41,352 nucleotides of DNA from a virus. Location of the stretch: IMG/VR virus record IMGVR_UViG_3300009702_000045, positions 1 through 41,352 of that record; one strand, given 5' to 3'. Both the position numbers and the translations under genes were made by a program. How positions within the stretch are numbered: position 1 is the first letter of the stretch; every line of letters starts with the position of its first letter. Below the pieces are notes generated by a model. That model was given only the letters and a program-made list of their open reading frames with translations. It was not told the origin of the DNA and did no database searches. This document shows positions 14,673-23,752 of the stretch, one piece after another.

Positions 14673-17600
14673 ATGAGTAAGAAGCTCGTTGCGTGCGATA
14701 CTGAGACGGATGGGTTTCGCTATTATCAGGGCAATAAGATTGTGGGTATGTCCTTCGGATGGCAAAAGGAGCATTTCTACGTTCCGGTTCGTCACTCTGA
14801 CTCTAGGCTAGGGGGAACACAACCATCCCAGCTAGATATGAACATGATACGTCCACAGCTTCAGGAGTTCTTCTCTCAGAATGATGTATTTATTATTTTA
14901 CACAATGCCAAGTTCGATATGCACTTCTACAAAGCTGACGACATTGAGATCAAGACGCCCTTCCACGACACAACCTTCCTGTGGCACCTATATGATGAGA
15001 ATGCTCCAGCCGCCCTTAAGGTAATCTCTTCTGGGTGGACAGATGATATGAAGCATAGACACAAGGGCCTGTTTGGCCCCGAGGCTGCTGCTAACGAGAA
15101 GAAGCTAGGTGCGTGGCGTATTGCGGAGGCTAAGGCTAGACGCGAATATTTCAAGAGCCTAGTAATGTCACGCGCTGATGAGCTTCAGACGAGTTTGGAG
15201 CACCAGGACAAGAAGCGTTCGGTTTTGAAGAACTGGATTATTGCTAATGAGTTAGCGGGGCATATAGATAATAAGGTTGGTAAAGAGGATATTCACTATG
15301 GATACGTGCCGATCGAGATGATGACTGAGTACGCCGCCATTGATACCTTCCTGACCTACGCCCTGTATGAACATGTCATGGATAAGTTAGATATGAATTC
15401 TGATATCGCTAAGGTGTATCTCAATGAGCTAAAGCTTTGCAAGGCCCTACTAGAGATTGAGGAGCATGGAGCCCTTATTGACGTTCCTTACCTGAAGGTA
15501 TTGGAGAACGAGCTTGCACAAGAATGTAAGGAGACCGAGAATAGGATTTACAAATTCTTTGGTAAGCAGTTCAATCTTGGCTCAACTACTCAGCTGGCAG
15601 AAGCTCTTATCGAGAAGGGAGTCCCGCTAACCAAGACTACAGCTTCCGGTAGGTTTGCTACCGATAAGAAGGTCTTGAAGTCTCTTGCTAAAGACCATGC
15701 TGGTGTGAAGGATATTCTTACTCTTCGTGAATCCCAGAAGATCATGAACACATACGCCATTGGGATTCAGGACTTGGTTGAGAATGACTACATTCACATG
15801 AGTTTCAACCAGAACGTATCCACAGGTCGAATGAGCTGCCGTGATCCCAACGTCCAGAATATACCACGAAACGATACTCGTATCCGTAAAGCTTTCATTT
15901 GCCCAGATAACCATTACTTTGTGTTTGCTGACTATTCCCAGGTTGAAGTCAGACTAACCGCCCATTTCTCTGAAGATCCTATTATGCTGGATGCCTACAG
16001 TAAGGGGCAGGACATTCATTCTCGTACTGCTTGCGAGATGTTCGCTATTCCTTATGATGAGCTGATCAAGGTGCTCGGAAATGATGAGCACGAGATGTAC
16101 AAGAAGTATAAAGAATTACGATCTGTGGCAAAGTGTGTTCATCCCTCCACCATTATAAATACGAGCAATGGATTGAGGAGGCTAGATCAACTATTATCTT
16201 TCCCAGAAGAAAAAGACTCTTTTGGGTCGGTGTCTTCCCCTCAACAAGTTTTAGATGAAAATAATCAATTTGTAGATATTACCCAAACCTATAATGGTGG
16301 CACCAAAGATTTGTTGCATGTCGTAACCAATAGAGGAACATTGACTTGTAGTAAAAACCATAAGTTTGTGCTAAGTGATACTAGACAAGTTAGGGCGGAA
16401 GAATTGAAAGTTACCACAGAGCTTCCAAACCCGGAGTTCTATTCGCCAGAAGTGGAAAATGCGCCAAAAACAGTAGGAGTTATCTACAGACCTTATAAAG
16501 ATGCTCCAGAGTGCGAGTACAATGCCACTGGTCAAATGGCATATATTGCGGGCGCATTTATGGGAGATGGAAGCGTTTGCGGGGCACATACAGTGTGTAT
16601 AACTCATGGAGATATCAAAAAACAAGGTACAATTTCTATAAGTTTTCAAGAATGGCAAAGAATATTATTCAATGAAATACAGAAAGCGGACTTGAGACCT
16701 GTATGTCGTGATAAATCTATATATCTAGGTAGCAGATCAGTTCTTAGGTTTTTCGAGGCTCTTAAGTTGGTTGACACCACAAGAGAACTAAAATCTTCTT
16801 CACAAAAGTCTTTTAGAATACCTTCTTGGGTTTTGAGTGGGGGCAAAGAGTTTATTTCAGAGTTTATTGCGGGTCTTATAGATACGGACGGTACTGTGAG
16901 CAAGGAAGGCATACTGTCTTTTACGACCTGTAGCGCTGTATTGGCTGGGCATATGTGTTCCTGTCTTTCTTATCTGGGTTTGAAGTTTACACAGGAGTTG
17001 TCCTATAACAAAGAGTATGACAAGAACTACTATAGAATTAGGCTACTAAAGGCAGATGGTGGCTACTTTAGGAGATATTTACGTCACACCGGAAAACGAA
17101 ACAGGCTACCTGAGCATAAATACGGTGTGTCTAAATTTAGAAAACCCTGCAGAGTTCTCGCCATACTGCCTGCGGGAAATCTTCCTTGCGTAGATATTGA
17201 AGTAAATTCTGATTCTCACCTGTATCGTGCAAACGGGTTTATAACCCATAATACCATCAACTTTGGCATTATCTATGGAGTAGGAGCACTTGGCCTTTCC
17301 ACTCAAATTGATCGTCCAGACCGCTACAAGGATGCTCCAGATAGTGAGTGGATCGCAGCTTGTCAAGAGTTTATTGACCAATACTTTAGGAAATATCGTG
17401 GTGTCAAACGTTTTGTGAACAAGTGTTCGCGCATCGCCCGTAACAAGGCTGAAATACCTAACCATTTCGGCAGGATTCGCCATCTGCCTCATATCAATGC
17501 TTATAAGATCCTTGGGAAAGAATATGGATGGATGAGTGGACGTGCTGAGCGTCAGGCTGGTAACTTCGTTGTCCAGTCTACAGCTGCGGACATTTTCAAG

Positions 17601-17822
17601 TTCGCAACGGTCAGGGTTCACGAGGAAGTGTTCAAAAATACAAATTCTATGATTGTAAACCTTGTGCATGACGAGATTCAGTCTTATATTCATAAGGACG
17701 AGCTAGATTTGCTCAATAAGAAGAGGGATGTGATGGAAGATTTCGACTTCTTGGTTCCCTTGAAAGTAGAATTCGCATACTCAACCACTAGTTGGGCCGC
17801 AAAGAAGGGACTAGCAGCATGA
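14670..17822 (+). CDS. polA-like: Family A DNA polymerase with 3'-5' exonuclease, interrupted by an intein
   Basis: The 1050-residue precursor loses intein residues 489-861, leaving about 677. The exonuclease domain shows Exo I D-T-E-T-D-G (10-15), Exo II-like 'I-L-H-N-A-K-F-D' (about 76-83) and Exo III-like 'Y-A-A-I-D-T-F' (about 220-226). The polymerase domain shows motif A 'F-A-D-Y-S-Q-V-E' with D421, motif B (O-helix) 'S-V-A-K ... T-I-N-F-G-I-I-Y-G' split by the intein, and motif C 'V-H-D-E-I' with D1001. It is the likely replicative polymerase. The T4-style neighbours would normally go with a family B enzyme. The true N-terminus probably lies upstream beyond an in-frame TGA. Confidence 0.92.
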   Translation: MMSKKLVACDTETDGFRYYQGNKIVGMSFGWQKEHFYVPVRHSDSRLGGTQPSQLDMNMIRPQLQEFFSQNDVFIILHNAKFDMHFYKADDIEIKTPFHDTTFLWHLYDENAPAALKVISSGWTDDMKHRHKGLFGPEAAANEKKLGAWRIAEAKARREYFKSLVMSRADELQTSLEHQDKKRSVLKNWIIANELAGHIDNKVGKEDIHYGYVPIEMMTEYAAIDTFLTYALYEHVMDKLDMNSDIAKVYLNELKLCKALLEIEEHGALIDVPYLKVLENELAQECKETENRIYKFFGKQFNLGSTTQLAEALIEKGVPLTKTTASGRFATDKKVLKSLAKDHAGVKDILTLRESQKIMNTYAIGIQDLVENDYIHMSFNQNVSTGRMSCRDPNVQNIPRNDTRIRKAFICPDNHYFVFADYSQVEVRLTAHFSEDPIMLDAYSKGQDIHSRTACEMFAIPYDELIKVLGNDEHEMYKKYKELRSVAKCVHPSTIINTSNGLRRLDQLLSFPEEKDSFGSVSSPQQVLDENNQFVDITQTYNGGTKDLLHVVTNRGTLTCSKNHKFVLSDTRQVRAEELKVTTELPNPEFYSPEVENAPKTVGVIYRPYKDAPECEYNATGQMAYIAGAFMGDGSVCGAHTVCITHGDIKKQGTISISFQEWQRILFNEIQKADLRPVCRDKSIYLGSRSVLRFFEALKLVDTTRELKSSSQKSFRIPSWVLSGGKEFISEFIAGLIDTDGTVSKEGILSFTTCSAVLAGHMCSCLSYLGLKFTQELSYNKEYDKNYYRIRLLKADGGYFRRYLRHTGKRNRLPEHKYGVSKFRKPCRVLAILPAGNLPCVDIEVNSDSHLYRANGFITHNTINFGIIYGVGALGLSTQIDRPDRYKDAPDSEWIAACQEFIDQYFRKYRGVKRFVNKCSRIARNKAEIPNHFGRIRHLPHINAYKILGKEYGWMSGRAERQAGNFVVQSTAADIFKFATVRVHEEVFKNTNSMIVNLVHDEIQSYIHKDELDLLNKKRDVMEDFDFLVPLKVEFAYSTTSWAAKKGLAA
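16134..17252 (+). mobile_element. LAGLIDADG intein in polymerase motif B
   Basis: A 373-residue intein begins with Cys ('C-V-H-P-S-T-I-I-N') and ends 'F-I-T-H-N', followed by Thr+1. Block B is 'T-C-S-K-N-H-K-F-V-L'. Two DOD endonuclease motifs, 'Y-I-A-G-A-F-M-G-D-G' and 'F-I-A-G-L-I-D-T-D-G', look intact. It sits between the catalytic Lys of the O-helix and the following Thr, so the polymerase cannot work until splicing. The DNA looks more AT-rich than the surrounding polymerase sequence, which suits a foreign origin. Confidence 0.93.
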
Positions 17823-17992
17823 GTGAAGATAATAAGCACTTTGCAGTAACCAAAAGAGGGGACAAGTTTGCAATTGCAAAATACAAGCCTGTATATCTAT
17901 CTGGTAACGGAACTGTTGATGCTGAAAAAGAAGTATGGATAGTTCCGGCTAATTTGTTTGAGGGCTGGGAAGAAGAGGATGACAATGAGTGA
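17819..17992 (+). CDS. Small hypothetical protein (57 aa)
   Basis: The ATG overlaps the polymerase stop (ATGA). The product is beta-rich ('H-F-A-V-T-K-R-G-D-K-F-A-I-A-K') with 'V-W-I-V-P-A-N-L-F' and a strongly acidic tail (E-E-E-D-D). It resembles a small SH3-like or OB-like barrel by pattern, but no family is identified. The next gene starts inside its 3' end. Confidence 0.55.
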   Translation: MSEDNKHFAVTKRGDKFAIAKYKPVYLSGNGTVDAEKEVWIVPANLFEGWEEEDDNE

Positions 17993-18473
17993 AGAAGACA
18001 AAGAACTAGAACTATTTGATGTGTTCAGGATTGGAGATAATACTTTTCCGAATCATCTAACCGAGCACACAGATCTCAAGAGCAAGCATATCAATGAGAG
18101 TTTCATGGAGCATAGCCAGCTATTCGCCTGGTATGCTACCGCCTATGAACTGGCTCTAGACAATGAGGCTAGACTCAAAGAAGAGTTACCACGAACTTAT
18201 GCGAGGCTGGACCATCTGCATCGCACTAATGGCAAGGCAGCTGGGGTCAAGATGACAGAAAAGATGGTCGAAAATACTGTCATTACAGATTCAGCCTATG
18301 TGAAAGCTTCGGGGGGATATTTAGATGCAAAGCGTAATACTGGCTTGCTAAAGGCTGCGAAAGACGCTATGATTCACAGACGCGATATGCTAATCCAGTT
18401 AGGAGCAACATACCGCGCTGAGGGGCAAAGTGATCTAACCCTAAAACAAACTGTATATAAAGGAAACAAATAA
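17985..18473 (+). CDS. Helical protein, candidate UvsY-like recombination mediator
   Basis: The protein has 162 residues from ATG 17985, served by AAGAGG about 7 nt upstream. It is almost entirely helical: 'L-F-A-W-Y-A-T-A-Y-E-L-A-L', then 'K-M-T-E-K-M-V-E-N-T-V', and a final 'A-K-D-A-M-I-H-R-R-D-M-L-I-Q-L-G' helix. This order (helix, T-E-x-x-V segment, long basic helix ending R-x-x-x-L-I-x-L-G) resembles T4 UvsY, which loads the recombinase onto SSB-coated DNA. It lies directly before a gp32-like SSB and RecA, the expected partners. The assignment rests on pattern and context only. Confidence 0.45.
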   Translation: MSEEDKELELFDVFRIGDNTFPNHLTEHTDLKSKHINESFMEHSQLFAWYATAYELALDNEARLKEELPRTYARLDHLHRTNGKAAGVKMTEKMVENTVITDSAYVKASGGYLDAKRNTGLLKAAKDAMIHRRDMLIQLGATYRAEGQSDLTLKQTVYKGNK

Positions 18474-18474
18474 A

Positions 18475-19323
18475 ATGGGAATATTCGATCTTGTAGCACA
18501 ACAAAAACAAAAGAATGAGGAGCAGCTCAGTCGTGGTGGCTCTCGTTCGTCGGCTCGCTTCTGGCGACCTGAGAACGGCGAGAATAACGTCCGAGTGATG
18601 CCTCAGTGGAAGAACGGCCTTGGTGGTCAGTTCTGGAGAGAGGTCGCACAGCATTGGAATGTTAGTGACGACCAGAAGGGACCTGTTCTGTGTCCTAAGG
18701 AAACGCCAGACCTTGAGGGCGACTGCCCCATCTGTGATGTGGTCCAGGCACTCCGTGCAGACAAGTCCAACGTAGAAGCACAGAAGCTCGCTAAGGATCT
18801 TCGTGCAAAGAAGACGTTCTTTCTGAACGTAGTGGTCGAGAAAGACCCGATATACACGGCGTCTGATGTAGCTGATTTTAAGCAAGCTCGCCCAGACGCT
18901 GAGTGCCCCTTTGGTGCGGGCGATCCAAAGATCCAGATCTATGCGTGTCCAATCACGATCTTCGATCAAATCCTTGGTATCATTCACTCCTCGGGCAAGG
19001 ACATCACTGATCTTCACGAGGGACGTGGTATCCGCATCAAAAAGATCCCGAATATGGATCGTCTCAAGACTCGCTATGAAGTGTATCCTGATCTGGATCC
19101 TTCTGACACGGGATTTGGGGACACCCTCGAATTGCCAGCACTAGATGCGGTTGGCTTTACGATGGATTTCGATGGGCTTGTTAAGCTCCTCGATAATGGC
19201 CGTGCAGCAGATTTCGTTGCTGCCCTACCCGGTAACGACTCACCTAGTCTGCCTGCTCCTAGTTCGGTCGGAGCAGAAGCCGCTGACTCCTCGTCGAGTG
19301 ATCTCGAAGAGCTAATGCGTTAG
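18475..19323 (+). CDS. Single-stranded DNA-binding protein, T4 gp32-like
   Basis: The protein has 282 residues. An N-terminal Lys/Gln/Arg-rich segment (1-30) would mediate cooperativity. A zinc-binding set H60, C73, C84, C87 has almost the spacing of T4 gp32 (H-x12-C-x9-C-x2-C; here x12, x10, x2). The core follows with 'R-P-E-N-G-E-N-N-V-R-V-M-P', and the protein ends in a Ser/Asp/Glu-rich acidic tail ('S-S-S-S-D-L-E-E-L-M-R'), the usual protein-interaction tip. It protects ssDNA and organises replication and recombination proteins. A strong hairpin follows the gene. Confidence 0.85.
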   Translation: MGIFDLVAQQKQKNEEQLSRGGSRSSARFWRPENGENNVRVMPQWKNGLGGQFWREVAQHWNVSDDQKGPVLCPKETPDLEGDCPICDVVQALRADKSNVEAQKLAKDLRAKKTFFLNVVVEKDPIYTASDVADFKQARPDAECPFGAGDPKIQIYACPITIFDQILGIIHSSGKDITDLHEGRGIRIKKIPNMDRLKTRYEVYPDLDPSDTGFGDTLELPALDAVGFTMDFDGLVKLLDNGRAADFVAALPGNDSPSLPAPSSVGAEAADSSSSDLEELMR

Positions 19324-19351
19324 GGCCTTAGTAGCTAAGTGGGGGCAGTAG

Positions 19352-19407
19352 GAGGGCCGTCGTCTCATTCTGGGGGAGAAGAGAGACGGCCCTCTGTGCT
19401 GCTTTTA
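19352..19407 (+). terminator. Strong intrinsic terminator after SSB
   Basis: A long GC-rich stem pairs 19352-19361 with 19385-19394 (10 bp) and extends, past a one-base bulge, by four more pairs to 19363-19366/19381-19384. The loop is about 14 nt. A short T-run at 19403-19406 follows within 12 nt. This is the best terminator in the window and would separate SSB expression from recA. Confidence 0.8.
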
Positions 19408-19420
19408 TTGGGAGGATATT

Positions 19421-20416
19421 ATGAGTAAACTAAACGATAAAGAAGCAAAGTTAAAGGCCCGTGAGGCCATTCTTAAGAAGCTCAACAAAGATCACGGTGA
19501 AAACACGGTGAATGTTTATTCACAGATGGGTAGCATAAAGGTTGAGACAGTTTCTTCAGGCTCATTGGGCCTAGATGTTGCCCTTGGTGGTGGCTGGGCT
19601 CGTGGACGCATTGTAGAGATCTATGGCAAGGAAGCTAGTGGTAAGACCACTCTCACCTTGCACGCTATTGCAGAGGTTCAAAAGGCTGGAGGTTTGGCAG
19701 CGTTCATTGATGCTGAGCATGCTCTAGACCCTGTGTACGCCGAAGCTATTGGTGTCAATATGGACGACCTAACTCTGTCGCAGCCAAGTAGTGGTGAGCA
19801 GGCGCTCAATATTGCTCGTGAGTTGATTGAGTCTAATGCCTTTGATCTTGTAGTCATTGATTCTGTAGCCGCCCTAGTTCCTCAAAAGGAACTAGATGGG
19901 GAAGTAGGAGATCATCATGTTGGAGCGCAAGCTCGTATGATGAGTCAGGCACTTCGTAAGTTGGCTGGTCCTGTAGCAGATTCTAAGACTACGTTGGTAT
20001 TTATCAATCAGGTTCGTATGAAGATTGGTGTAATGTTCGGCAATCCCGAAGTTACCTCTGGTGGTAAGGCTTTGCCTTTCTACGCGTCACAGAGAGTACA
20101 GATCGCCAAGATTGGTGCAATAAAGAAAGCTGATAAGCACATGGGTCATCGCACCCGTTGCAAGGTAGTCAAGAACAAAGTTGCTCCACCTGCTCGTCAG
20201 TGTGAGTTTGATGTACTTCATGGGCAAGGTATAAACCGCGCTGGTGAGGTTCTTGATGTAGCTGTAGAGATTGGAGCCATAGATAAGAAGGGTGCCTGGT
20301 ACGCCTATGATGGTGATAATGTAGGTCAGGGACGAGACGCAACTATTGCCTGGTTGAATCAGACTCCAGAAGCTATGAGGCAGATTGAAGAGATAATCTG
20401 CGTTAAGCATGTCTAA
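19421..20416 (+). CDS. recA: RecA recombinase, bacterial type
   Basis: The protein has 331 residues, slightly shorter than bacterial RecA. Walker A is G-K-E-A-S-G-K-T-T (69-77). Walker B is '[10 protein letters not shown]', followed by '[15 protein letters not shown]' and the L2 region '[16 protein letters not shown]', nearly identical to cellular RecA. It is thus closer to bacterial RecA than to T4 UvsX. It forms filaments on ssDNA for strand exchange, probably with the SSB and gp46/47-like nuclease encoded alongside. A strong GGAGG site (19411-19415) precedes the ATG. The C-terminal acidic tail of bacterial RecA is missing. Confidence 0.95.
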   Translation: MSKLNDKEAKLKAREAILKKLNKDHGENTVNVYSQMGSIKVETVSSGSLGLDVALGGGWARGRIVEIYGKEASGKTTLTLHAIAEVQKAGGLAAFIDAEHALDPVYAEAIGVNMDDLTLSQPSSGEQALNIARELIESNAFDLVVIDSVAALVPQKELDGEVGDHHVGAQARMMSQALRKLAGPVADSKTTLVFINQVRMKIGVMFGNPEVTSGGKALPFYASQRVQIAKIGAIKKADKHMGHRTRCKVVKNKVAPPARQCEFDVLHGQGINRAGEVLDVAVEIGAIDKKGAWYAYDGDNVGQGRDATIAWLNQTPEAMRQIEEIICVKHV

Positions 20417-21512
20417 GCCTTTTGAGTTTTTGGTATTCAGCGACTTCCATGCGCATAACTTTAAGTATGGAGCAACGCGGACTACCATCCCGGATATGCT
20501 GGGGCTATATAACTCCAGACTTGCTGATAGTGCGGCGGTTCTAGATGAGATATTGGCTTACGCAAAAGTAAAGGATATAAAGCATGTGGTGTTCTGCGGT
20601 GATTTGTTTCATCGCAGGGCATCGGTGCCCACCGATGTACGATATGTAGTTATCGATCGTCTACACAAGTTTGTGGACGAGGATATTCACCTGCATATGC
20701 TTCCTGGGAACCATGATATGGGGGATAGACAAGGCCATGTACACAGTCTCATTGGGTTAGGAGAACTCAGTGATTATATCCATGTCTACGACCGTCTAGC
20801 TGAAAGCCAAGAGGTTGAAGATGCTAACTTTGTATTTGTTCCCTATAAAGAGAGCCTAAGCGAAGCTAAAAATGCTCTAGAGGCAGCAGGAAAACTAGCT
20901 GAGATGTCAGCGAAACCTAGCATTCTGTTCGCCCATTTGGGTATGCAGGGCGCTAAGGTCGGGAGCGATTATGTACTAGTACATGATTCTGATGTCCGTG
21001 TTGAAGATGTTCCTAATCGCAAGTTTGCTGCTTGTTTCTTTGGGCACTTCCACGAGCACCAGCAGCTGTTCGCTAATGGCTGGTATGTCGGAGCTACCCA
21101 CCAGCATAATTGGGGGGATGCTTATGGTTCCCGAGGCTATTTACACGTTACCATGAAAGGTAACAAAGTAGACTTTCAGCAGTTGCAGACTATGGCTCCA
21201 GAATTTGTAGTAACAAGGGACGGCAAGACTTCTAGGGGCGTGCTTTCTATGATGAAGGCCAACGATTTCGTCCGCAATATCACTAAAGACATGAACATCG
21301 ATAGAGAGGCCTTAAGAAAGAGATGGGAAGTTGCGCACCTTGAGATCGTCTATGAGATTGCAGATGAAGAAACAGAGTTTACATTAGACACTACACAACT
21401 GAGTCCAGTTGCTGTAATTGATCAATGGGTAGACAGTAGATTGCCAGAGGAGCTGAATAAAGAGGCAGTCCTCTCTACAGGTAAAGATATCCTAAAAGAG
21501 GTAGGAATATGA
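20409..21512 (+). CDS. Recombination endonuclease subunit, gp47/SbcD/Mre11-like
   Basis: The protein has 367 residues. Calcineurin-like phosphoesterase motifs are all present: 'F-S-D-F-H-A-H' (about 10-16), 'F-C-G-D-L-F-H-R-R', 'P-G-N-H-D-M-G', 'F-A-H-L-G-M-Q' and 'F-F-G-H-F-H-E-H-Q', giving the two-metal centre. The family forms a complex with an SMC-type ATPase (gp46/SbcC/Rad50) that resects DNA ends to start recombination-dependent replication. The partner gene lies next but one downstream, in broken form. The ATG lies inside the recA 3' end (8-nt overlap). Confidence 0.92.
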   Translation: MSKPFEFLVFSDFHAHNFKYGATRTTIPDMLGLYNSRLADSAAVLDEILAYAKVKDIKHVVFCGDLFHRRASVPTDVRYVVIDRLHKFVDEDIHLHMLPGNHDMGDRQGHVHSLIGLGELSDYIHVYDRLAESQEVEDANFVFVPYKESLSEAKNALEAAGKLAEMSAKPSILFAHLGMQGAKVGSDYVLVHDSDVRVEDVPNRKFAACFFGHFHEHQQLFANGWYVGATHQHNWGDAYGSRGYLHVTMKGNKVDFQQLQTMAPEFVVTRDGKTSRGVLSMMKANDFVRNITKDMNIDREALRKRWEVAHLEIVYEIADEETEFTLDTTQLSPVAVIDQWVDSRLPEELNKEAVLSTGKDILKEVGI

Positions 21513-21862
21513 GTGAGACAAAAACAAATGGCATTACTATGCTTATTGCCAGCAATCACATTCATGTGAATGCTGACGTAACATTCCATATAGAGGAGCA
21601 AGGAGACATACCGACTGTTCATATTTCAGAGGTTGTATCTAAGCTTATTCTTGACAATCTTCGACAAGAGGACTCTGCTTGTTTGTCGGCAGGCACCTAT
21701 AAGGGTTCTATGACTCTTATTGTGTCAGGAATTGAAGCAACAGAGCCTGTGGAAGCTGGAATGAAAGAGAAGTCCAAAAAGAAGGCCCTTGTTAAGAAGA
21801 AGGCTCCTGCTAAGAAGAAAGCGACTAAGAAACGTGCAGTTCGGAAGTCTAAGAATAGCTAA
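21509..21862 (+). CDS. Hypothetical protein with Lys/Ala-rich tail
   Basis: The protein has 117 residues. Residues 1-80 form a beta-rich domain of unknown family. Residues of about 85-117 are a histone H1-like tail of repeated 'K-K-A', 'A-K-K-K' and 'K-K-R' units. The tail coincides with the start of the Rad50-like frame (29-nt overlap with GTG 21834). Such tails usually bind DNA or RNA non-specifically. ATGA coupling to the nuclease gene suggests a helper of the end-processing complex (inference). Confidence 0.6.
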   Translation: MSETKTNGITMLIASNHIHVNADVTFHIEEQGDIPTVHISEVVSKLILDNLRQEDSACLSAGTYKGSMTLIVSGIEATEPVEAGMKEKSKKKALVKKKAPAKKKATKKRAVRKSKNS

Positions 21863-22220
21863 CTTTGGTTCAATAGGGGAACTCGAACTTCCCTTAGCCG
21901 ACCAAGGTCTAGCCCTCATCCTGGGAAGAAACGAGGATGCTCAACGTGCTGATAGCAATGGCGCAGGAAAGTCTCTTCCTTTGGATGCGTTTACGTGGGC
22001 TTTGTGGGGGAATACTGTCAGAGGGTTTGGATCAGACGAGATTGTCAACAAGAAGGTTGGTAAGAACTGTGCTGTAACTGTGTCCTTTACTGATGATGAC
22101 AAAGAATATGAAGTGACCCGCTACCGGAGGAACAAGGCTGATAAGGATCGCAAAGCAAATGACTTGATCCTTAGGTGCCAGGGCAAAGACGTTTCGGGAG
22201 CCTCTATAGCGGCTACATAG
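21834..22220 (+). pseudogene. Rad50/SbcC/gp46-like ATPase, N-terminal fragment ending at in-frame TAG
   Basis: GTG 21834 is the probable start. The fragment carries 'I-A-N-F-G-S-I-G-E' and the ABC Walker A 'S-N-G-A-G-K-S' (about residues 44-50), followed by a typical 'A-F-T-W-A-L-W-G' helix. TAG at codon 129 (22218-22220) interrupts the frame. The next codons ('E-A-I-Q-E-I-L-G-L-D') continue the family sequence exactly, so a CAG-to-TAG change is the simplest explanation. The protein should pair with the gp47-like nuclease upstream. Confidence 0.8.
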
Positions 22221-23525
22221 GAAGCTATTCAGGAGATCTTGGGATTAGACTTCATCACTTTTTGTGCCATGATGCCGGGGGCTGGAGTTAATGTAGCTAC
22301 CATGACTGATGCCCAGGTAAAACTTATTCTGGAGAGCCTTCTTCGCACGGAGACACTTAGTAAGGCTTCGGAAGTAGCTCGTAGGCGCTATCGGGAATGT
22401 TTCAAGCAGGTAGAGATTGAGCTAAATACGCTTACGGATCTGCAAAAGATTATCCAAGAAGATGATGAACGTATCTCTGATCTAAATGCCAAGGAACAAG
22501 ATTATGCTAGTTCTCGCCTAGATAGGGTGGAAGAGGCTAAAGCTAGACTCTCTTCTTTAGAGACAGACAAGTCTGGCTGGGACAATAAGGTTGCGGCTGA
22601 AGCAGATCTAATACTACAGAAGGGAGAGCTTTTACAGTCTGTTGGCGAAGCTGAAGAAGTAGAGAGGCTAATCAGGCAAGATTATAACAAGGTAGATCTT
22701 CACTACACTGACAAGATTCGTCAGTTAAATGAGGACAAGATTGTTGTAGCTACCAAACTAGAAGCTCTTATTTCCAAGAAGCAGAGCCGCGCATACATTG
22801 CTGCAGAGCGGTGTCAAGAATGCGGACAGGTTATCACTCAAGAACATCGAGAGACGATTAGAGAGAAGATCAGAAGGGAAGAACGTCCCCTTATGATCAA
22901 GGTGGATACTATTGAGAAGAGCACCAATCTGACCAGAGAGGCATGGCAGAAAGAGAAGGACGAACTAGACAAGCTTTTAGGTCCGGCTACTATCCAAGTT
23001 GCTAATCTCCATGCTAAGCTGGCTAAGGTTGAACTTGAGTTGGGGAAGGTCAAGGAGGCCAAGACTCAGACTGCTAATATTCAGAATAGGATATTGACGC
23101 TTTCAGCTCGTCTAGCAGAGCTAGAGTCAGAGACCAATCCTTTTACCAGCCTGCTTGATAAAGAACGGGAGAAGGCCAAGGAGAGAAACGAGACACACGA
23201 GAGACTGGTCTTAGAATATGCTGCGCTTGTGAAGCAAGCAGAGATTTTAGACTTCTGGGTTAAGAGTTTTTCTCCTTCTGGTATTAGAAGTTTTATGTTG
23301 GAGCACGTCACTCCCATTCTTAATCGGTTCGCCAAGAAGTATTCCGACTTGGTGACGGATGGAGAGATGAATATTATCTTTCACACTCGCGATACTCTAA
23401 AGAGTGGTAAGATTAAAGAAAGGTTTAATATTGAAGTATCCCAGAAACATGGAGGAGGCTCCTATGCCTCTAACTCTTCTGGGGAGCGCACGGGCCAACC
23501 TCGTCATTGCTATGGCCCTTGGTGA
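22221..23525 (+). pseudogene. Rad50/SbcC/gp46-like ATPase, central coiled-coil fragment
   Basis: The frame continues directly after the TAG. 'I-L-G-L-D-F-I-T-F' belongs to the first ATPase lobe. A long Glu/Lys/Leu-rich coiled coil follows, with a zinc hook 'C-Q-E-C-G-Q' near its middle (about 22812-22830), the Rad50-type dimerisation tip. The second coil leads to the ABC signature 'S-S-G-E-R' at about 23475-23489, after which this frame derails and stops at 23525. TTG 22239 has an AGGAG 3 nt upstream, so an internal start is conceivable, but without Walker A the product could not bind ATP normally. Confidence 0.78.
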
Positions 23526-23751
23526 GCTAGCCTCCCTTCGAGCTGAGAAGACTATTCCCTTTAGATTCTTGGATGAACCATTTGAGTCTATTGACGAATC
23601 TGGCACAGAGGCTATAGTGACATTATTGAACCAGCAGAAGGAAAAGTATAATACTGTGTATGTAATTACGCACCAAGACCATTTTAAACAGCTATTCCCA
23701 AAAAGGCTTACAATGGTGAAGCAAAACGGAATCAGTTCTTTGGAGAAGTAA
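23491..23751 (+). pseudogene. Rad50/SbcC/gp46-like ATPase, C-terminal fragment in +1 frame
   Basis: Skipping one base (A at 23490) joins 'S-G-E-R' to 'R-A-N-L-V-I-A-M-A-L', restoring a textbook ABC signature helix. The fragment goes on to Walker B and D-loop 'F-R-F-L-D-E-P-F-E-S-I-D' and the switch-like 'V-I-T-H-Q-D-H'. The +1 frame itself is open from about 23404, but the stretch before 23491 is out of frame relative to the family. No slippery sequence or stimulatory structure is evident, so an inserted base or sequencing error is likelier than programmed frameshifting. Confidence 0.78.
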
Positions 23752-23752
23752 T

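Noticed and set aside
16134-17252. Group I intron in the polymerase gene
   Set aside because: The insert is fully in frame and has protein-splicing blocks (Cys1, HN, Thr+1); it is an intein.
23480-23500. Programmed ribosomal frameshift in the Rad50-like gene
   Set aside because: No slippery heptamer, stimulatory stop or clear downstream hairpin is visible at the junction; an inserted base is simpler.
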